The position numbers and the translations under genes are program-made. From contig NZ_JAQNDL010000002.1 of assembly GCF_028368995.1 (NCBI RefSeq), forward strand, positions 1,609,724 through 1,673,723: a DNA stretch of 64,000 nt. Reading direction: 5' to 3'. Positions 41,196 through 51,721 of the stretch are shown here, in pieces. The stretch comes from Nannocystis bainbridge. Its GTDB lineage: Bacteria > Myxococcota_A > Polyangia > Nannocystales > Nannocystaceae. Numbering within the stretch: position 1 is the first letter of the stretch; the number at the start of each line of letters is the position of its first letter. Below the pieces are notes generated by a model. That model saw only the letters and a list, made by a program, of their open reading frames with translations. It did not search any database and was not told the origin of the DNA.

Positions 41196-41584
41196 TCCGG
41201 ACCTGGCCGATCGGCCAGGCCACCGTCCTCCGGACCGCGCGCATCTGCCCGACCGGACAGCCCCGCGCTCGCACGCGAGGCTCCGCGCCTCACAGGACAT
41301 GCCCCCTCGGACATGTCTTTCAAAGCATGCCCCTTAGAACATGTTCGATCGAACCCGACACCGCGTGCCGCGCCCGTGACCCATCGCACCGGCGCGCGCG
41401 AGGTCGCTGCGCGCGCACCGGGCCGCGCGGGGGCTCGGACCCGCGACCTGGGCCTGCCTCGTGAACTGCGTTCGTCGCCTGTTCGCCCGGCCGCGGGCCG
41501 CCGCGGCCGGATTTGCCGCAAGGGCGCGCCCACGTGGCCTGCGGGCCCCTTTGCGCGCGTCCTCGCTCAGGTATAGTGGAGGGT
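41196..41584. repeat. 389-base gap: palindrome array then nothing recognisable
   Basis: The first 155 bases (41202-41352) hold the array: a perfect 18-bp palindrome CCTGGCCGATCGGCCAGG at 41202-41219, CGACCGGACAGCCC, GGACATGCCCCCTCGGACATG, AAAGCATGCCCCTTAGAACATG. The remaining ~230 bases contain no gene or repeat that I can support and presumably hold the promoter of the next gene. Confidence 0.75.
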
Positions 41585-42139
41585 ATGCCTGTCGACCCGG
41601 GCCCGAGTGCACCTTCATCCTCTGCCGCCATGTCCGTCGCCGCCGTGCTTTCCGGAGGCTCCGGTCCCTGGCCCAGCCACCCGCCCGCGCTCGCCGACGA
41701 CGTCAACTCGATCGACGCCATCGTCCGCGCCATGTACGCCTCGGTCTCGTTCACCGAGGGGCGGGGCCCCGACGCCGAGCGTCTCGCCAGCCTGTGCGTC
41801 CCGCACGGCCGCCTGATCAAGGTCCACGCCAACAACATCGACGACATGAGCGTCCCCGAGTTCGTCGAGCGGGTGCAGACCCGGATCAGCGAGCAGGGCC
41901 TGCGCGGCTTCTCCGAGCGCGAGCTGTTCCGCCGCACCGAGGTGTTCGCCGGGATCGCCCACGTCTTCACCACCTACGAGAGCCGCACCGACGACGGCGG
42001 CGCCGACCACCTGCTCTACCGCGGCATCAACAGCATCCAGCTGCGCCACGACGGCCGGCGCTGGTGGATCCTCACGATCCTCTGGGCCGACGAGCGCGAC
42101 GACTCCCCGATCCCCGCGGCGTATCTTCCTCGCACATGA
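41585..42139 (+). CDS. NTF2/SnoaL-like protein
   Basis: 184 residues from ATG 41585, with GGAGG close upstream (spacing only two bases); ATG 41629 (MSVAAVLSGG) is an alternative. The pattern SIDAIVRAMYASVSFTEGRG, then GLRGFSERELFRRTEVFAGIAHVFTTYESR and HDGRRWWILTILWADE fits the NTF2-like superfamily (alpha+beta cone, small-ligand or scaffold function), similar to DUF-type members near stress genes. Its stop overlaps the start of gluQ (ATGA), so the two are translationally coupled. Confidence 0.8.
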   Translation: MPVDPGPSAPSSSAAMSVAAVLSGGSGPWPSHPPALADDVNSIDAIVRAMYASVSFTEGRGPDAERLASLCVPHGRLIKVHANNIDDMSVPEFVERVQTRISEQGLRGFSERELFRRTEVFAGIAHVFTTYESRTDDGGADHLLYRGINSIQLRHDGRRWWILTILWADERDDSPIPAAYLPRT

Positions 42140-43065
42140 GCGCGGTCCGCGGTCGCTACGCTCCCAGCCCGACCGGCCCGCTGCACCTCGGCAACGCGCG
42201 CACCGCCCTGCTCGCCTGGCTCGACGCCCGCGCTCGCGGCGGCGCCTTTGTCATGCGCATCGAGGACGTCGACTTCACGCGCGCCCGGCCCGAGTTCGAG
42301 GCCCAGCTCCTGCTCGACCTGCACTGGCTCGGCCTCGACTGGGACGAGGGCCCCGACGTCGGCGGACCGTCCGGCCCCTACCGTCAGAGCGAGCGCGGCG
42401 ATCGCTACGCCGCCGCCCTCGCGCGCCTCGAAGTCTACCCGTGCACCTGCACCCGTCGCGAGCTGCGCGCCTTGCCGGTCACCAGCATGTCCGGAGAGCC
42501 AGTGTACCCGGGGACATGTCGCAAAGGACAGTCGAACCCCGGCCGTCACGCCGCCGTGCGCTGGCGCGTCCCTGGCGGCAGCGTCGACTTCGTCGATCGC
42601 CTGTGCGGCGAGCACCGGCAGGACATCGACCGCGACGTCGGCGACTTCGTGCTGCAGCGCGGCGACGGGGCCTGGGCCTACCAGCTCGCCGTCGTCGTCG
42701 ACGACGCCGACATGGGCGTCACCGACATCGTCCGCGGCGCCGATCTGCTCGACAGCACCCCGCGGCAGCTCCACCTCCTGCGCGCGCTGCACCCTGACCT
42801 GCCCGCCCCGCGCTTCGCCCACGTCCCGTTGATCCTCGGCGCCGGCGGGGCCAAGCTCAGCAAGCGCGATGGGGCGCCCGACCTCGGGGCCCTGCGCGAG
42901 GCGGGCGCATCGCCGGCGCGCGTCGTGGCGGCGCTCGCCCGCAGCGTGGGCCTCGTGCCCCCGGAGGTCCGCGAGATCCGGCCCCGCGAGCTCTTGACCA
43001 CCGTTCAGGCCGACGATCCGCTCGCGCGCATCACCTCGCAGCCCCTCGACCTCGCCGGCCTGTGA
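42136..43065 (+). CDS. gluQ: Glutamyl-Q tRNA(Asp) synthetase
   Basis: 309 residues, the size of the truncated GluRS paralogue family (E. coli YadB) that lacks the anticodon-binding domain. HIGH-type motif HLGN (17-20) in PSPTGPLHLGNARTA, a Zn site of C103-T-C105...Y124...C128, and KLSKRDGA as KMSKS are all present. It attaches glutamate to queuosine-34 of tRNA-Asp. The loop between the Zn ligands contains a palindrome copy (nt 42486-42532, encoding MSGEPVYPGTCRKGQ). Family members vary here, so I do not count it as a certain insertion. Confidence 0.93.
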   Translation: MSAVRGRYAPSPTGPLHLGNARTALLAWLDARARGGAFVMRIEDVDFTRARPEFEAQLLLDLHWLGLDWDEGPDVGGPSGPYRQSERGDRYAAALARLEVYPCTCTRRELRALPVTSMSGEPVYPGTCRKGQSNPGRHAAVRWRVPGGSVDFVDRLCGEHRQDIDRDVGDFVLQRGDGAWAYQLAVVVDDADMGVTDIVRGADLLDSTPRQLHLLRALHPDLPAPRFAHVPLILGAGGAKLSKRDGAPDLGALREAGASPARVVAALARSVGLVPPEVREIRPRELLTTVQADDPLARITSQPLDLAGL

Positions 43066-43173
43066 CGGACGTCCTCGTCCGCCCCGTGAGTCGCCCGACG
43101 TTGCGCCCGCGAAGCCTTGTCCGCGCCGACCCGGGTCGATAAAACCCGAATCCTCCCCGGAGTCTCTTCGCCG

Positions 43174-45387
<2,214 letters not shown>

Positions 45388-45745
45388 CCCGCGCCCTCGC
45401 GCCCCGGAGCCCCGCGATCTCGCCGAGGTCGCGGGGCTCCTGTATTTTTGGACATGCCCTCGAGAGCATGTTCCAAATGACATGTCCGATGCGACATGCA
45501 TCTCTTCATGCCGCGCTAACTTTGGGCAAGCGCTTTAGAGCATGTTCCGAATGACATGTCCGATGCGACATGCAGCTCTCCATGCCGCGCGCACGAAAGC
45601 GGCCTGATGCGCTCTCCTCGATGCGTCCGCTCGGCGCGACCCGACGAGGGTCCCCGACCCCGGCCGTCCGCATCCGCGGCCGCACCGTTCGCGCGCGCGC
45701 CCGTAGATCCATCCTCTCGACCGCCCGTTGCCGGGGCGAGCCACC
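45388..45745. repeat. 358-base gap with two 54-bp direct copies of a palindrome array
   Basis: 45463-45516 and 45537-45590 are 54-bp copies with three mismatches and a period of 74 bases: AGAGCATGTTCC, then AATGACATGTCCGATGCGACATGCA, then CATGCCGCGC. TTGGACATGCCCTCG precedes at 45449. A short inverted repeat (GCGATCTCGCCGAGGTCGCGGGGC region, 45413-45440) just after the peptidase stop may be the true terminator. The rest up to the VWA start holds no gene. Confidence 0.85.
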
Positions 45746-47386
45746 ATGCCGATCCGCCTGCGCTCCCTCGCCTGTCTCGCCGCGTTCACCTTCTTCATGC
45801 CCGCCGCCGAGGCAGCCCCCGACAAGGAGCGCGAGCGCCCGCACCGCATGAAGGCCTACGACTTCTCGGCCGACACCTTCGCTGGCGAGATGCTCGCTCC
45901 CTCGCCCGCGATGGGGGCCACGCCCGGCGGCGCCCAGGACATCCAGTTCTTCCGCGATCGCGTCAAGGCCGGCGAGGTCCCGCACCCCAACACCTTCACG
46001 CCCGAGGGCCTGTTCAGCGAGCACGACCTCCCGCTCGCGGCCGGGCGCACCTGCGATCAGCTGCTCTGCACCGTCGGCGAGGCCACCGGCGCCGCCTTGC
46101 TCGCCCAGCCCGACGTCCAGTACCTCGCCCAGCTCGGCTTCAGCTCCGGCCTCGATCCGAAGACCTTCAAGCGCGCCCCGCTCAACCTCGTCGCCGTCAT
46201 CGACAAGTCGGGCTCGATGTCGGGCCAGCCGCTCGACCTCGTGCGCGAGAGCCTCTACCGCGTCCTCGATCAGCTCGGGCCTGACGACCAGCTCTCGATC
46301 GTCCTCTACGGCGACCGCGCCCACGTCCATCTGGCCCCGACGCCCGCCCGGGACAAGCGCGCGATCGCCAGGCACATCGCCGACATCGAGAGCGCCGGCT
46401 CGACCGCCATGGAAGAGGGCCTGCGGGTCGGCTACGAGCTCGCCGGTCGCAGCGGCAAGGGCTTCAAGGGCACCACCCGCGTCATGCTCTTCACCGACGA
46501 GCGGCCCAACGTCGGCGCCACCGACAAGCAGAGCTTCATGGGCATGGCCCGCGACGCCTCGCACGGCGGCATCGGCCTTACCACCGTCGGCGTCGGCGTG
46601 CAGTTCGGGGCCGAGCTCGCCACCGCGGTCAGCAGCGTGCGCGGCGGCAACCTGTTCTTCTTCCCCGACGCCGCGCGCATGTCGAAGGTCTTCCGCGAAG
46701 ACTTCGACACCATGGTCACCGAGCTCGCCCACGACCTGAAGCTCGAGGTGAAGCCCGCCGCCGGCCTCAAGATCGCCGGGGTCTACGGGATCCCCGGCAA
46801 GGCCATCGAATGGGCCCCCGGCGGCGCCATCCGCCTCAGCGTCGAGACCATCTTCCTCAGCCGCAAGAAGGGCGCCATCTTCGTCGGCTTCGGCCCCGCC
46901 GATCGCAACTTGCCCGGCCCCAAACAGGCCGTCGATCGTCCGCTCGGCCAGGTCAGCCTCGCCTACACCGAGGTCGCCGCCGGCAAGCCGCGCAGCTCCA
47001 CCGTCGACCTGTCCTACAAGCCAGGTGCGAACGCCAGCGTCGGCCTCGTCCGCGGCGCGCGGCTCGTCGATCAGGCCACCGCGCTGGCCCGGGCCGCCGC
47101 CCTCCACCACGAGCAGAACGACCAGGAGGGCGCCTACCAGCTCGTGCACGCCCTCGCCTCGCTCTACCGCCAGGACCGCGATCCCGAGCTCGCCGAGGAG
47201 CGCACGCTCGTGTTCGCCCTCGAGCGCACCTTCGCCAAGCTCTCGGGCCACGCCGGCGAGCCCTCGCCCGCCGCTCCCGCCGTCGATCGCGTCAGCGGCC
47301 TCCCGCCCGCCCCGTCCTCGCGGCGCTCGCCCGTCGTCACCACCGGCCCGCGCAAGAACCTGCTCGATCGCATCGACCACCCGTGA
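45746..47386 (+). CDS. Secreted von Willebrand factor A-domain protein
   Basis: 546 residues. ATG 45746 gives MPIRLRSLACLAAFTFFMPAAEAAPD with an AEA-A cleavage site. The VWA domain (~145-330) has the MIDAS residues D153-x-S155-x-S157 (VIDKSGSMSG) and a later Thr/Asp pair (MLFTDERPNVG). The C-terminal half resembles the YfbK/batA-type arrangement, with a beta-sandwich (LKLEVKPAAGLKIAGVYG) and a helical tail ending in PRKNLLDRIDHP. VWA proteins bind ligands through a metal ion; the partner is unknown. A palindrome copy at about 47008-47028 encodes VDLSYKPGA. Confidence 0.88.
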   Translation: MPIRLRSLACLAAFTFFMPAAEAAPDKERERPHRMKAYDFSADTFAGEMLAPSPAMGATPGGAQDIQFFRDRVKAGEVPHPNTFTPEGLFSEHDLPLAAGRTCDQLLCTVGEATGAALLAQPDVQYLAQLGFSSGLDPKTFKRAPLNLVAVIDKSGSMSGQPLDLVRESLYRVLDQLGPDDQLSIVLYGDRAHVHLAPTPARDKRAIARHIADIESAGSTAMEEGLRVGYELAGRSGKGFKGTTRVMLFTDERPNVGATDKQSFMGMARDASHGGIGLTTVGVGVQFGAELATAVSSVRGGNLFFFPDAARMSKVFREDFDTMVTELAHDLKLEVKPAAGLKIAGVYGIPGKAIEWAPGGAIRLSVETIFLSRKKGAIFVGFGPADRNLPGPKQAVDRPLGQVSLAYTEVAAGKPRSSTVDLSYKPGANASVGLVRGARLVDQATALARAAALHHEQNDQEGAYQLVHALASLYRQDRDPELAEERTLVFALERTFAKLSGHAGEPSPAAPAVDRVSGLPPAPSSRRSPVVTTGPRKNLLDRIDHP

Positions 47387-47655
47387 GCCGCTCGCCGGCA
47401 TCCACCAGCCAGGTCTCACGCGCCATACCGGCCTCTCTCGCGCACGCAACGACCCGACCCACCTCAACCGTCCGACCGGGCTCGCCTCTCGTCACTGCGC
47501 GCGTCGACCGTGAGCCGCGCCTCGGTCGGCCGCTGCGCACCGCGATCTCCCGCACCGAGCTCCGCGCGCGCAGCGACCAGGCACCTCGTGTCCCGACCGC
47601 GCTCGGCACGCGGCGGTCGTTTGCCCCGCGCGGCCCGCGGCGTTACGCTCCGCGC

Positions 47656-48150
47656 GTGTCGACCCGCGCCGCGCTGTTCTCCTTCGTGCTTGTGACCTCG
47701 GCGGTGCTCGGATGCACCGGCGCCGGCAAGGCACCTGCCCCTTCGGACATGGCCCCGAAGACATCCACCGCCACGGCAGGCGGCGGCGACCTCGAGGGCT
47801 TCCCGCTGTCCCGCCTGCGCTTCGAGCACAACCCCGTCGAGCCGCTCACGTTGCCGGAGCCGCTGAACGAGGCCGACCTCAAGGCTCGCGGCGTGCAGAG
47901 CCACCGCGTGCTGACGGCCACCAGCCCGCAGGTGTGGCTCTACGTGTTCGAGTTCGCCGACCAGAACGCGATGTTCGCCGCGCTGCAGGACCCGCGCCTG
48001 CTCCTGCCGGGCGAGCCGCCGTACTACCCTGCCACGGCGTTCACCGGCCGCTGGCTGCTCGTCACCGGCTTCCCCTCGGAGAAGCCGGTCTCGCCGGAGA
48101 TGGAGGCCGCGCGCACCATGTTCCTCGAGCGCTGGGCCGGCCAGGAGTGA
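47656..48150 (+). CDS. Small lipoprotein, unknown function
   Basis: 164 residues from GTG 47656 (V/M-STRAALFSFVLVTSAVLGC), lipobox Cys18. A palindrome pair (nt 47735-47765) encodes APSDMAPKTSTAT directly after the lipobox. The rest is one compact domain with LSRLRFEHNPVEPLTLPEPLNE, VWLYVFEFADQNAMFAAL and WLLVTGFPSEKPVS, of no family I recognise. It ends 21 bases from the convergent ATP-grasp gene; this is the only convergent gap too short for an array. Confidence 0.75.
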   Translation: MSTRAALFSFVLVTSAVLGCTGAGKAPAPSDMAPKTSTATAGGGDLEGFPLSRLRFEHNPVEPLTLPEPLNEADLKARGVQSHRVLTATSPQVWLYVFEFADQNAMFAALQDPRLLLPGEPPYYPATAFTGRWLLVTGFPSEKPVSPEMEAARTMFLERWAGQE

Positions 48151-48171
48151 TCCTCGCCCCGGCGCAGTCGC

Positions 48172-49398
48172 TCAGCCGAGCACCACGCGCACCGACTTGA
48201 CCAGCGCCCGCAACGCCGTCACGACCTCCTCGGTCGTCTCGCCCTTCACGATCGCGTAGCCCTCGCCCTCGTAGCCGGACGCGCGCGGCTGCCCGACCTG
48301 CGGCAGCTTGCGGTCGACCACCCACGGGCCGGCCTGCTCTTGCGCCTCGGCCAGGCCCTCGACCGCGCGGACCACCTGCCCCGGACCTTGCCCGCGGAAG
48401 AACGCCGTGCCGGCCGCGAACTGGCGCGGCGGCGCCTCGAAGCGGTCGAACACCATCAGCTCGGCCCACTTCTGCCACATGTCGACCCCGTGGCAGAGGC
48501 CCATCATCGGCATCAGGTGCACGCCGGGCGGGCGGGCCGCCACCTCGCTGATCACCATCGAGCCGTCGGGGCGGAGGAACCACTCCATATGAGTGAGCGC
48601 CGTGCCGACCCCGAGGGCCTGCAGCGCGCGCACGTTGAGCGCGCGGAACGTCTGCGCGTGCGGCTGCAGCTGCTCGCGCGGCAGCAGCACGCAGTACTGA
48701 ATCCACGGGTTCTCGAGCACCTGCAGCGGCCCTGGCAGGTAGTAGCTCGACGAGTGCCACACCGGCCTGCCGTCGATCGTGATCGTCTCGAACGTGTGCT
48801 CCTCGCCGCGCACGAACTCCTCGGCCTGGGCCGGGTTCGACGGCGTCACGAACAGCTCGGCGAGCGCCGACGCCAGCGACTCGTCGTCGGTCGCGCGGAC
48901 CGTCGCCCGCGAGCCCAGGCCCGCCGGCGGCTTGAGCACGACCGGGTAGCCGACCTCGCGCACGAACGCCCGCGCCTCCTCGGCCGAGCCGATCAGCGCC
49001 TGCCTCGCCACCGGCAGCCCCGCCTCGCGCAGCTTCGCCTTCATCCGGTTCTTCTCGCGGAAGTTGCGGGCGATCGCCTCCGTCATGCCCGGGATCCCCA
49101 GCTTGTCGCGCGCCACCGCCAGCGGGGTCTGCATCTGCTCGAGGAACCCGATCAGGCGATCGACGCGCCCCCACCCGGCCTGGAACGCCTTGCCCGCGGA
49201 CACCAGCTGCTCGGCGTCGAGGCAGTCACGGACCTGGTAGTGCCCGACCACGCGACCGCGGTAGCGCTCGGGCAGCGTCGCCTCGGACTCGTGGGTGATG
49301 AGGCCGATCCGGACATCGGGCAGCGACGTCAGCGCGTCGAGGCACTGCAGGATGTTGGCGCTGTAGAACGGGGCGACGTAGAGGACGTGGGCGGGCAT
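48172..49398 (-). CDS. ATP-grasp domain enzyme
   Basis: 408 residues from ATG 49398. The N-terminal part (HVLYVAPFYSANILQCLDAL) is a pre-ATP-grasp Rossmann-like domain. The ATP-grasp region shows REKNRMKAKLREAGLPVAR, YPVVLKPPAGLGSR (ATP-binding Lys), EEFVRGEEHTFETI and MVISEVAARPPGVHLMPMMG (metal-binding Glu/Asn region). ATP-grasp enzymes join a carboxylate to an amine or thiol through an acyl phosphate. The substrate is not evident, and it stands alone between two unrelated genes. Confidence 0.88.
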   Translation of the reverse strand: MPAHVLYVAPFYSANILQCLDALTSLPDVRIGLITHESEATLPERYRGRVVGHYQVRDCLDAEQLVSAGKAFQAGWGRVDRLIGFLEQMQTPLAVARDKLGIPGMTEAIARNFREKNRMKAKLREAGLPVARQALIGSAEEARAFVREVGYPVVLKPPAGLGSRATVRATDDESLASALAELFVTPSNPAQAEEFVRGEEHTFETITIDGRPVWHSSSYYLPGPLQVLENPWIQYCVLLPREQLQPHAQTFRALNVRALQALGVGTALTHMEWFLRPDGSMVISEVAARPPGVHLMPMMGLCHGVDMWQKWAELMVFDRFEAPPRQFAAGTAFFRGQGPGQVVRAVEGLAEAQEQAGPWVVDRKLPQVGQPRASGYEGEGYAIVKGETTEEVVTALRALVKSVRVVLG

Positions 49399-49859
49399 GC
49401 GCGGCCGCGATCATGCCAGATCCACCGCGACCCGGCGACGCGCTCGGTCAGCGAGAACCGCCGGTCGCACGCGATCCCGACCGGTCGATGACCGCGGGAG
49501 CCCAGCCTCGGCCCGCAAAACGACGTCTCGCAGCGGCGCGTGGCGGTCACGGGACCGGGGCGATCCAGGCCGTGGTCCGGCGCCCTCCGACGGTCCCCGA
49601 CCCGGCGCAGCCTCCGATCGGCGAGACCTGCCCGCGTGGCCGATCCTGCGAGCGAGTCGCGGCGAGCCCTCGACGGTCCTGCGCGATCTTCCGCCCGCCC
49701 GGCGCAGCCGACCGTGCTCTCGCCGGCGCCGCGAGCCCTCGCGTGCCCCACATGTCTGTTTCGACATGTCTCCGACGACATGCCCTTATCGACATGCCCT
49801 CGGCGACATATTCCCCACGACATGCCCGATCGGACACTCCGCCTACCCGCCAGCCAGGC
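49399..49859. repeat. 461-base gap with a palindrome array near the end of rnc
   Basis: No gene. 49750-49838 carries CACATGTCTGTTTCGACATG, TCTCCGACGACATGCCC, TTATCGACATGCCCTCGGCGACATA, CCACGACATGCCCGATCGGACA, six to seven arms in series. It sits 20 bases downstream of the rnc stop (read on the minus strand). The remaining ~350 bases, next to the ATP-grasp start, have none. Confidence 0.8.
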
Positions 49860-50645
49860 TCACCCGAGCTCGCCGCGGTCGATGCGATCGAGCGCCGTCT
49901 CGGCCGCCGCCGACTCGGCCGCGCGCAAGCTCGGGCCCTCGCCCTCGGCCAGCGCCACGATCAGGCCGTCGGAGCACGTCACCTCCGCGCGCACCCGCCA
50001 CAGCGAGCGGTCGTGCGCCGGGCGGTCGCCGAGCGGCACGTAGACCGGCGGCCGCCGCCAGCGCGCCTGGGCCCACTCCTGCAGCCGCGCCTTGGCCGGC
50101 TTGCCGTCGTCCGGGCGCAGCGCCGCCAAACGGGGCCCCAGCAGCGCCTGAAACACCACCCCCGACGACGCCAGCGGATCGCGGCCGGCCGCGCGCGCGT
50201 CGAGGAACGCCGCTCCGAGCACCGCCTCGGCCGCGTCGGCCAGCGACCCGTCGTGTTCGCGCAGCTCCGCCTGCCGATGCGCCACCCACAGCGACGGCCC
50301 GAGATCGAGCCGCCGGGCCGCCTCGGCCAGCGCCGGCTCCGACACCAGGCTCGCGCGCAGCCGCGTCAGCACCCCCTCGGGCAGCGCCGGGAAGCGGCGC
50401 CACAGCGCCTCGGTCGAAAGCAGGGCCAGCACTGCGTCGCCGAAGAACTCGAGGCACGCGTTGCTCGGCCAGCCCGCGCGCGCGTGCTCGTTGACCCACG
50501 TCGGGTGCGTCAGCGCCACGCGCAGCAGCGCCGGGCGGGTGAACGCGTAGCCGAGCCGCGTCTGCAGCGGCGCCATGCGGGCCTCGTTGTCGGGCCAGGT
50601 CGGCGCCCCGCGGCGGTCGGGCAGATCCTCGAGCAGCTCGGTCAT
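49860..50645 (-). CDS. rnc: Ribonuclease III
   Basis: 261 residues. The nuclease domain has ACLEFFGDAVLAL (metal-binding Glu and Asp) and ADAAEAVLGAAFLD (second acidic pair). The C-terminal domain (~175-255, AKARLQEWAQ ... RSLWRVRAEV) is a dsRNA-binding domain. It cleaves double-stranded RNA, including rRNA precursors. Odd point: the usual N-E-R-L-E-F signature reads N-A-C-L-E-F, so the first Glu (Glu38 in E. coli) is Ala; the other acidic residues are intact. The ATG at 50645 overlaps the mnmA stop (ATGA). Confidence 0.93.
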   Translation of the reverse strand: MTELLEDLPDRRGAPTWPDNEARMAPLQTRLGYAFTRPALLRVALTHPTWVNEHARAGWPSNACLEFFGDAVLALLSTEALWRRFPALPEGVLTRLRASLVSEPALAEAARRLDLGPSLWVAHRQAELREHDGSLADAAEAVLGAAFLDARAAGRDPLASSGVVFQALLGPRLAALRPDDGKPAKARLQEWAQARWRRPPVYVPLGDRPAHDRSLWRVRAEVTCSDGLIVALAEGEGPSLRAAESAAAETALDRIDRGELG

Positions 50646-51721
50646 GCGCCGGTCTCCGCGATCCAGCCGCCGCCGAGCACTCGGTCACCGGCGTAGATCA
50701 CCGCGGCTTGCCCCGGCGCCGCCGCCTGGACCGGCGTTTCGAAATGGATCGTCGCCCGCTCGCCCGCCAGCTCGACGCGCGCCGGCGCCGGCCGCCCGCG
50801 GTGACGGATCTGGACCTCCGCGCGGACCGTCGCGTGCTCGCCCAGCGGCGCCAGCCGGCGGAAGTCCGCCAGCGTCAGCGCGTGCGTCTCGAGGTCCGCC
50901 GCGTCGCCCACCACCACCTGGCGCTGCGCCGGCAGCACCCGCAGCACGTAGCGCGGCGACGTGCCCGGGATCCGCAGCCCGCGGCGCTGGCCGATCGTCA
51001 CGCGGTGGATCCCGCCGTGCGCCCCGAGCACGCGGCCCTCGGCGTCGACCACCTCGCCGGGCGCCAGCTCCTCGGTCGCCAGCCCCAGCGTCGCCGCCCG
51101 CGCCTCCACCAACTCACCGTGATCGCGGCCGCCGACGAAGCACAGCTCCTGGCTGTCGGGCGTGTCGGCGCTCGGCAGCCCGAGCGCGCGGGCCTTGGCT
51201 CGCACCTGGTCTTTGAGCCATGTCCCGAGCGGAAACTGCACCCCCGCCAGCAGCGCCGGCGGCACCGCGAACAGGAAGTACGTCTGGTCCTTCGTCGCAT
51301 CGGCCGCGCGCAGCAGCGCCCCGTCTTCCAGGCGCGCGTAGTGGCCGGTCGCCAGCGCCTCGGCACCGAGCGCGCGGGCGCGGGCCACCAGCGGCCCGAA
51401 CTTCACGTGCTCGTTGCAGCGGACGCACGGGTTCGGCGTGCGGCCGCGGGCGTACTCGCGGGCGAAGTCGTCGATCACCTGGGCCGAGAAGCGCTCCTGC
51501 TCGTCGACCGTGTAGTGCGGGATCCCAAGCAGCGCGCACACGTCTCGCGCCTGATCGATCTCCGCCGGCGAGCAGCACGACCCGCCGCGGCCCTGGCGTT
51601 CGTGCCCGCTGGCGTCGTAGAGCCGCATCGTCAGGCCCACCACTTCGTGGCCCGCCTCGACCAGCAGCGCCGCCGCCACCGACGAGTCGACCCCGCCGGA
51701 CATCGCGCACACGATCCTCAT
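50642..51721 (-). CDS. mnmA: tRNA-specific 2-thiouridylase MnmA
   Basis: 359 residues with the ATP-pyrophosphatase loop SGGVDSS (8-14), GSCCSPAEIDQARDVC, RTPNPCVRCN (catalytic Cys), ALATGHYAR and DSQELCFVGG (second Cys). It thiolates U34 of Lys, Glu and Gln tRNAs using sulfur relayed from a cysteine desulfurase. The desulfurase gene directly upstream overlaps it by four bases, and rnc overlaps its end, so the three genes are translated as a coupled set. Start ATG 51721. Confidence 0.97.
   Translation of the reverse strand: MRIVCAMSGGVDSSVAAALLVEAGHEVVGLTMRLYDASGHERQGRGGSCCSPAEIDQARDVCALLGIPHYTVDEQERFSAQVIDDFAREYARGRTPNPCVRCNEHVKFGPLVARARALGAEALATGHYARLEDGALLRAADATKDQTYFLFAVPPALLAGVQFPLGTWLKDQVRAKARALGLPSADTPDSQELCFVGGRDHGELVEARAATLGLATEELAPGEVVDAEGRVLGAHGGIHRVTIGQRRGLRIPGTSPRYVLRVLPAQRQVVVGDAADLETHALTLADFRRLAPLGEHATVRAEVQIRHRGRPAPARVELAGERATIHFETPVQAAAPGQAAVIYAGDRVLGGGWIAETGA

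Noticed and set aside
41202..41219. The 18-bp palindrome as an independent operator
   Set aside because: It has the CCTGGCC/GGCCAGG form of the dispersed element and belongs to the adjacent array, so a separate role is not needed to explain it.
42486..42532. Certain insertion of the element into the GluQ zinc loop
   Set aside because: This loop varies in length between family members, so chance and insertion cannot be separated here.
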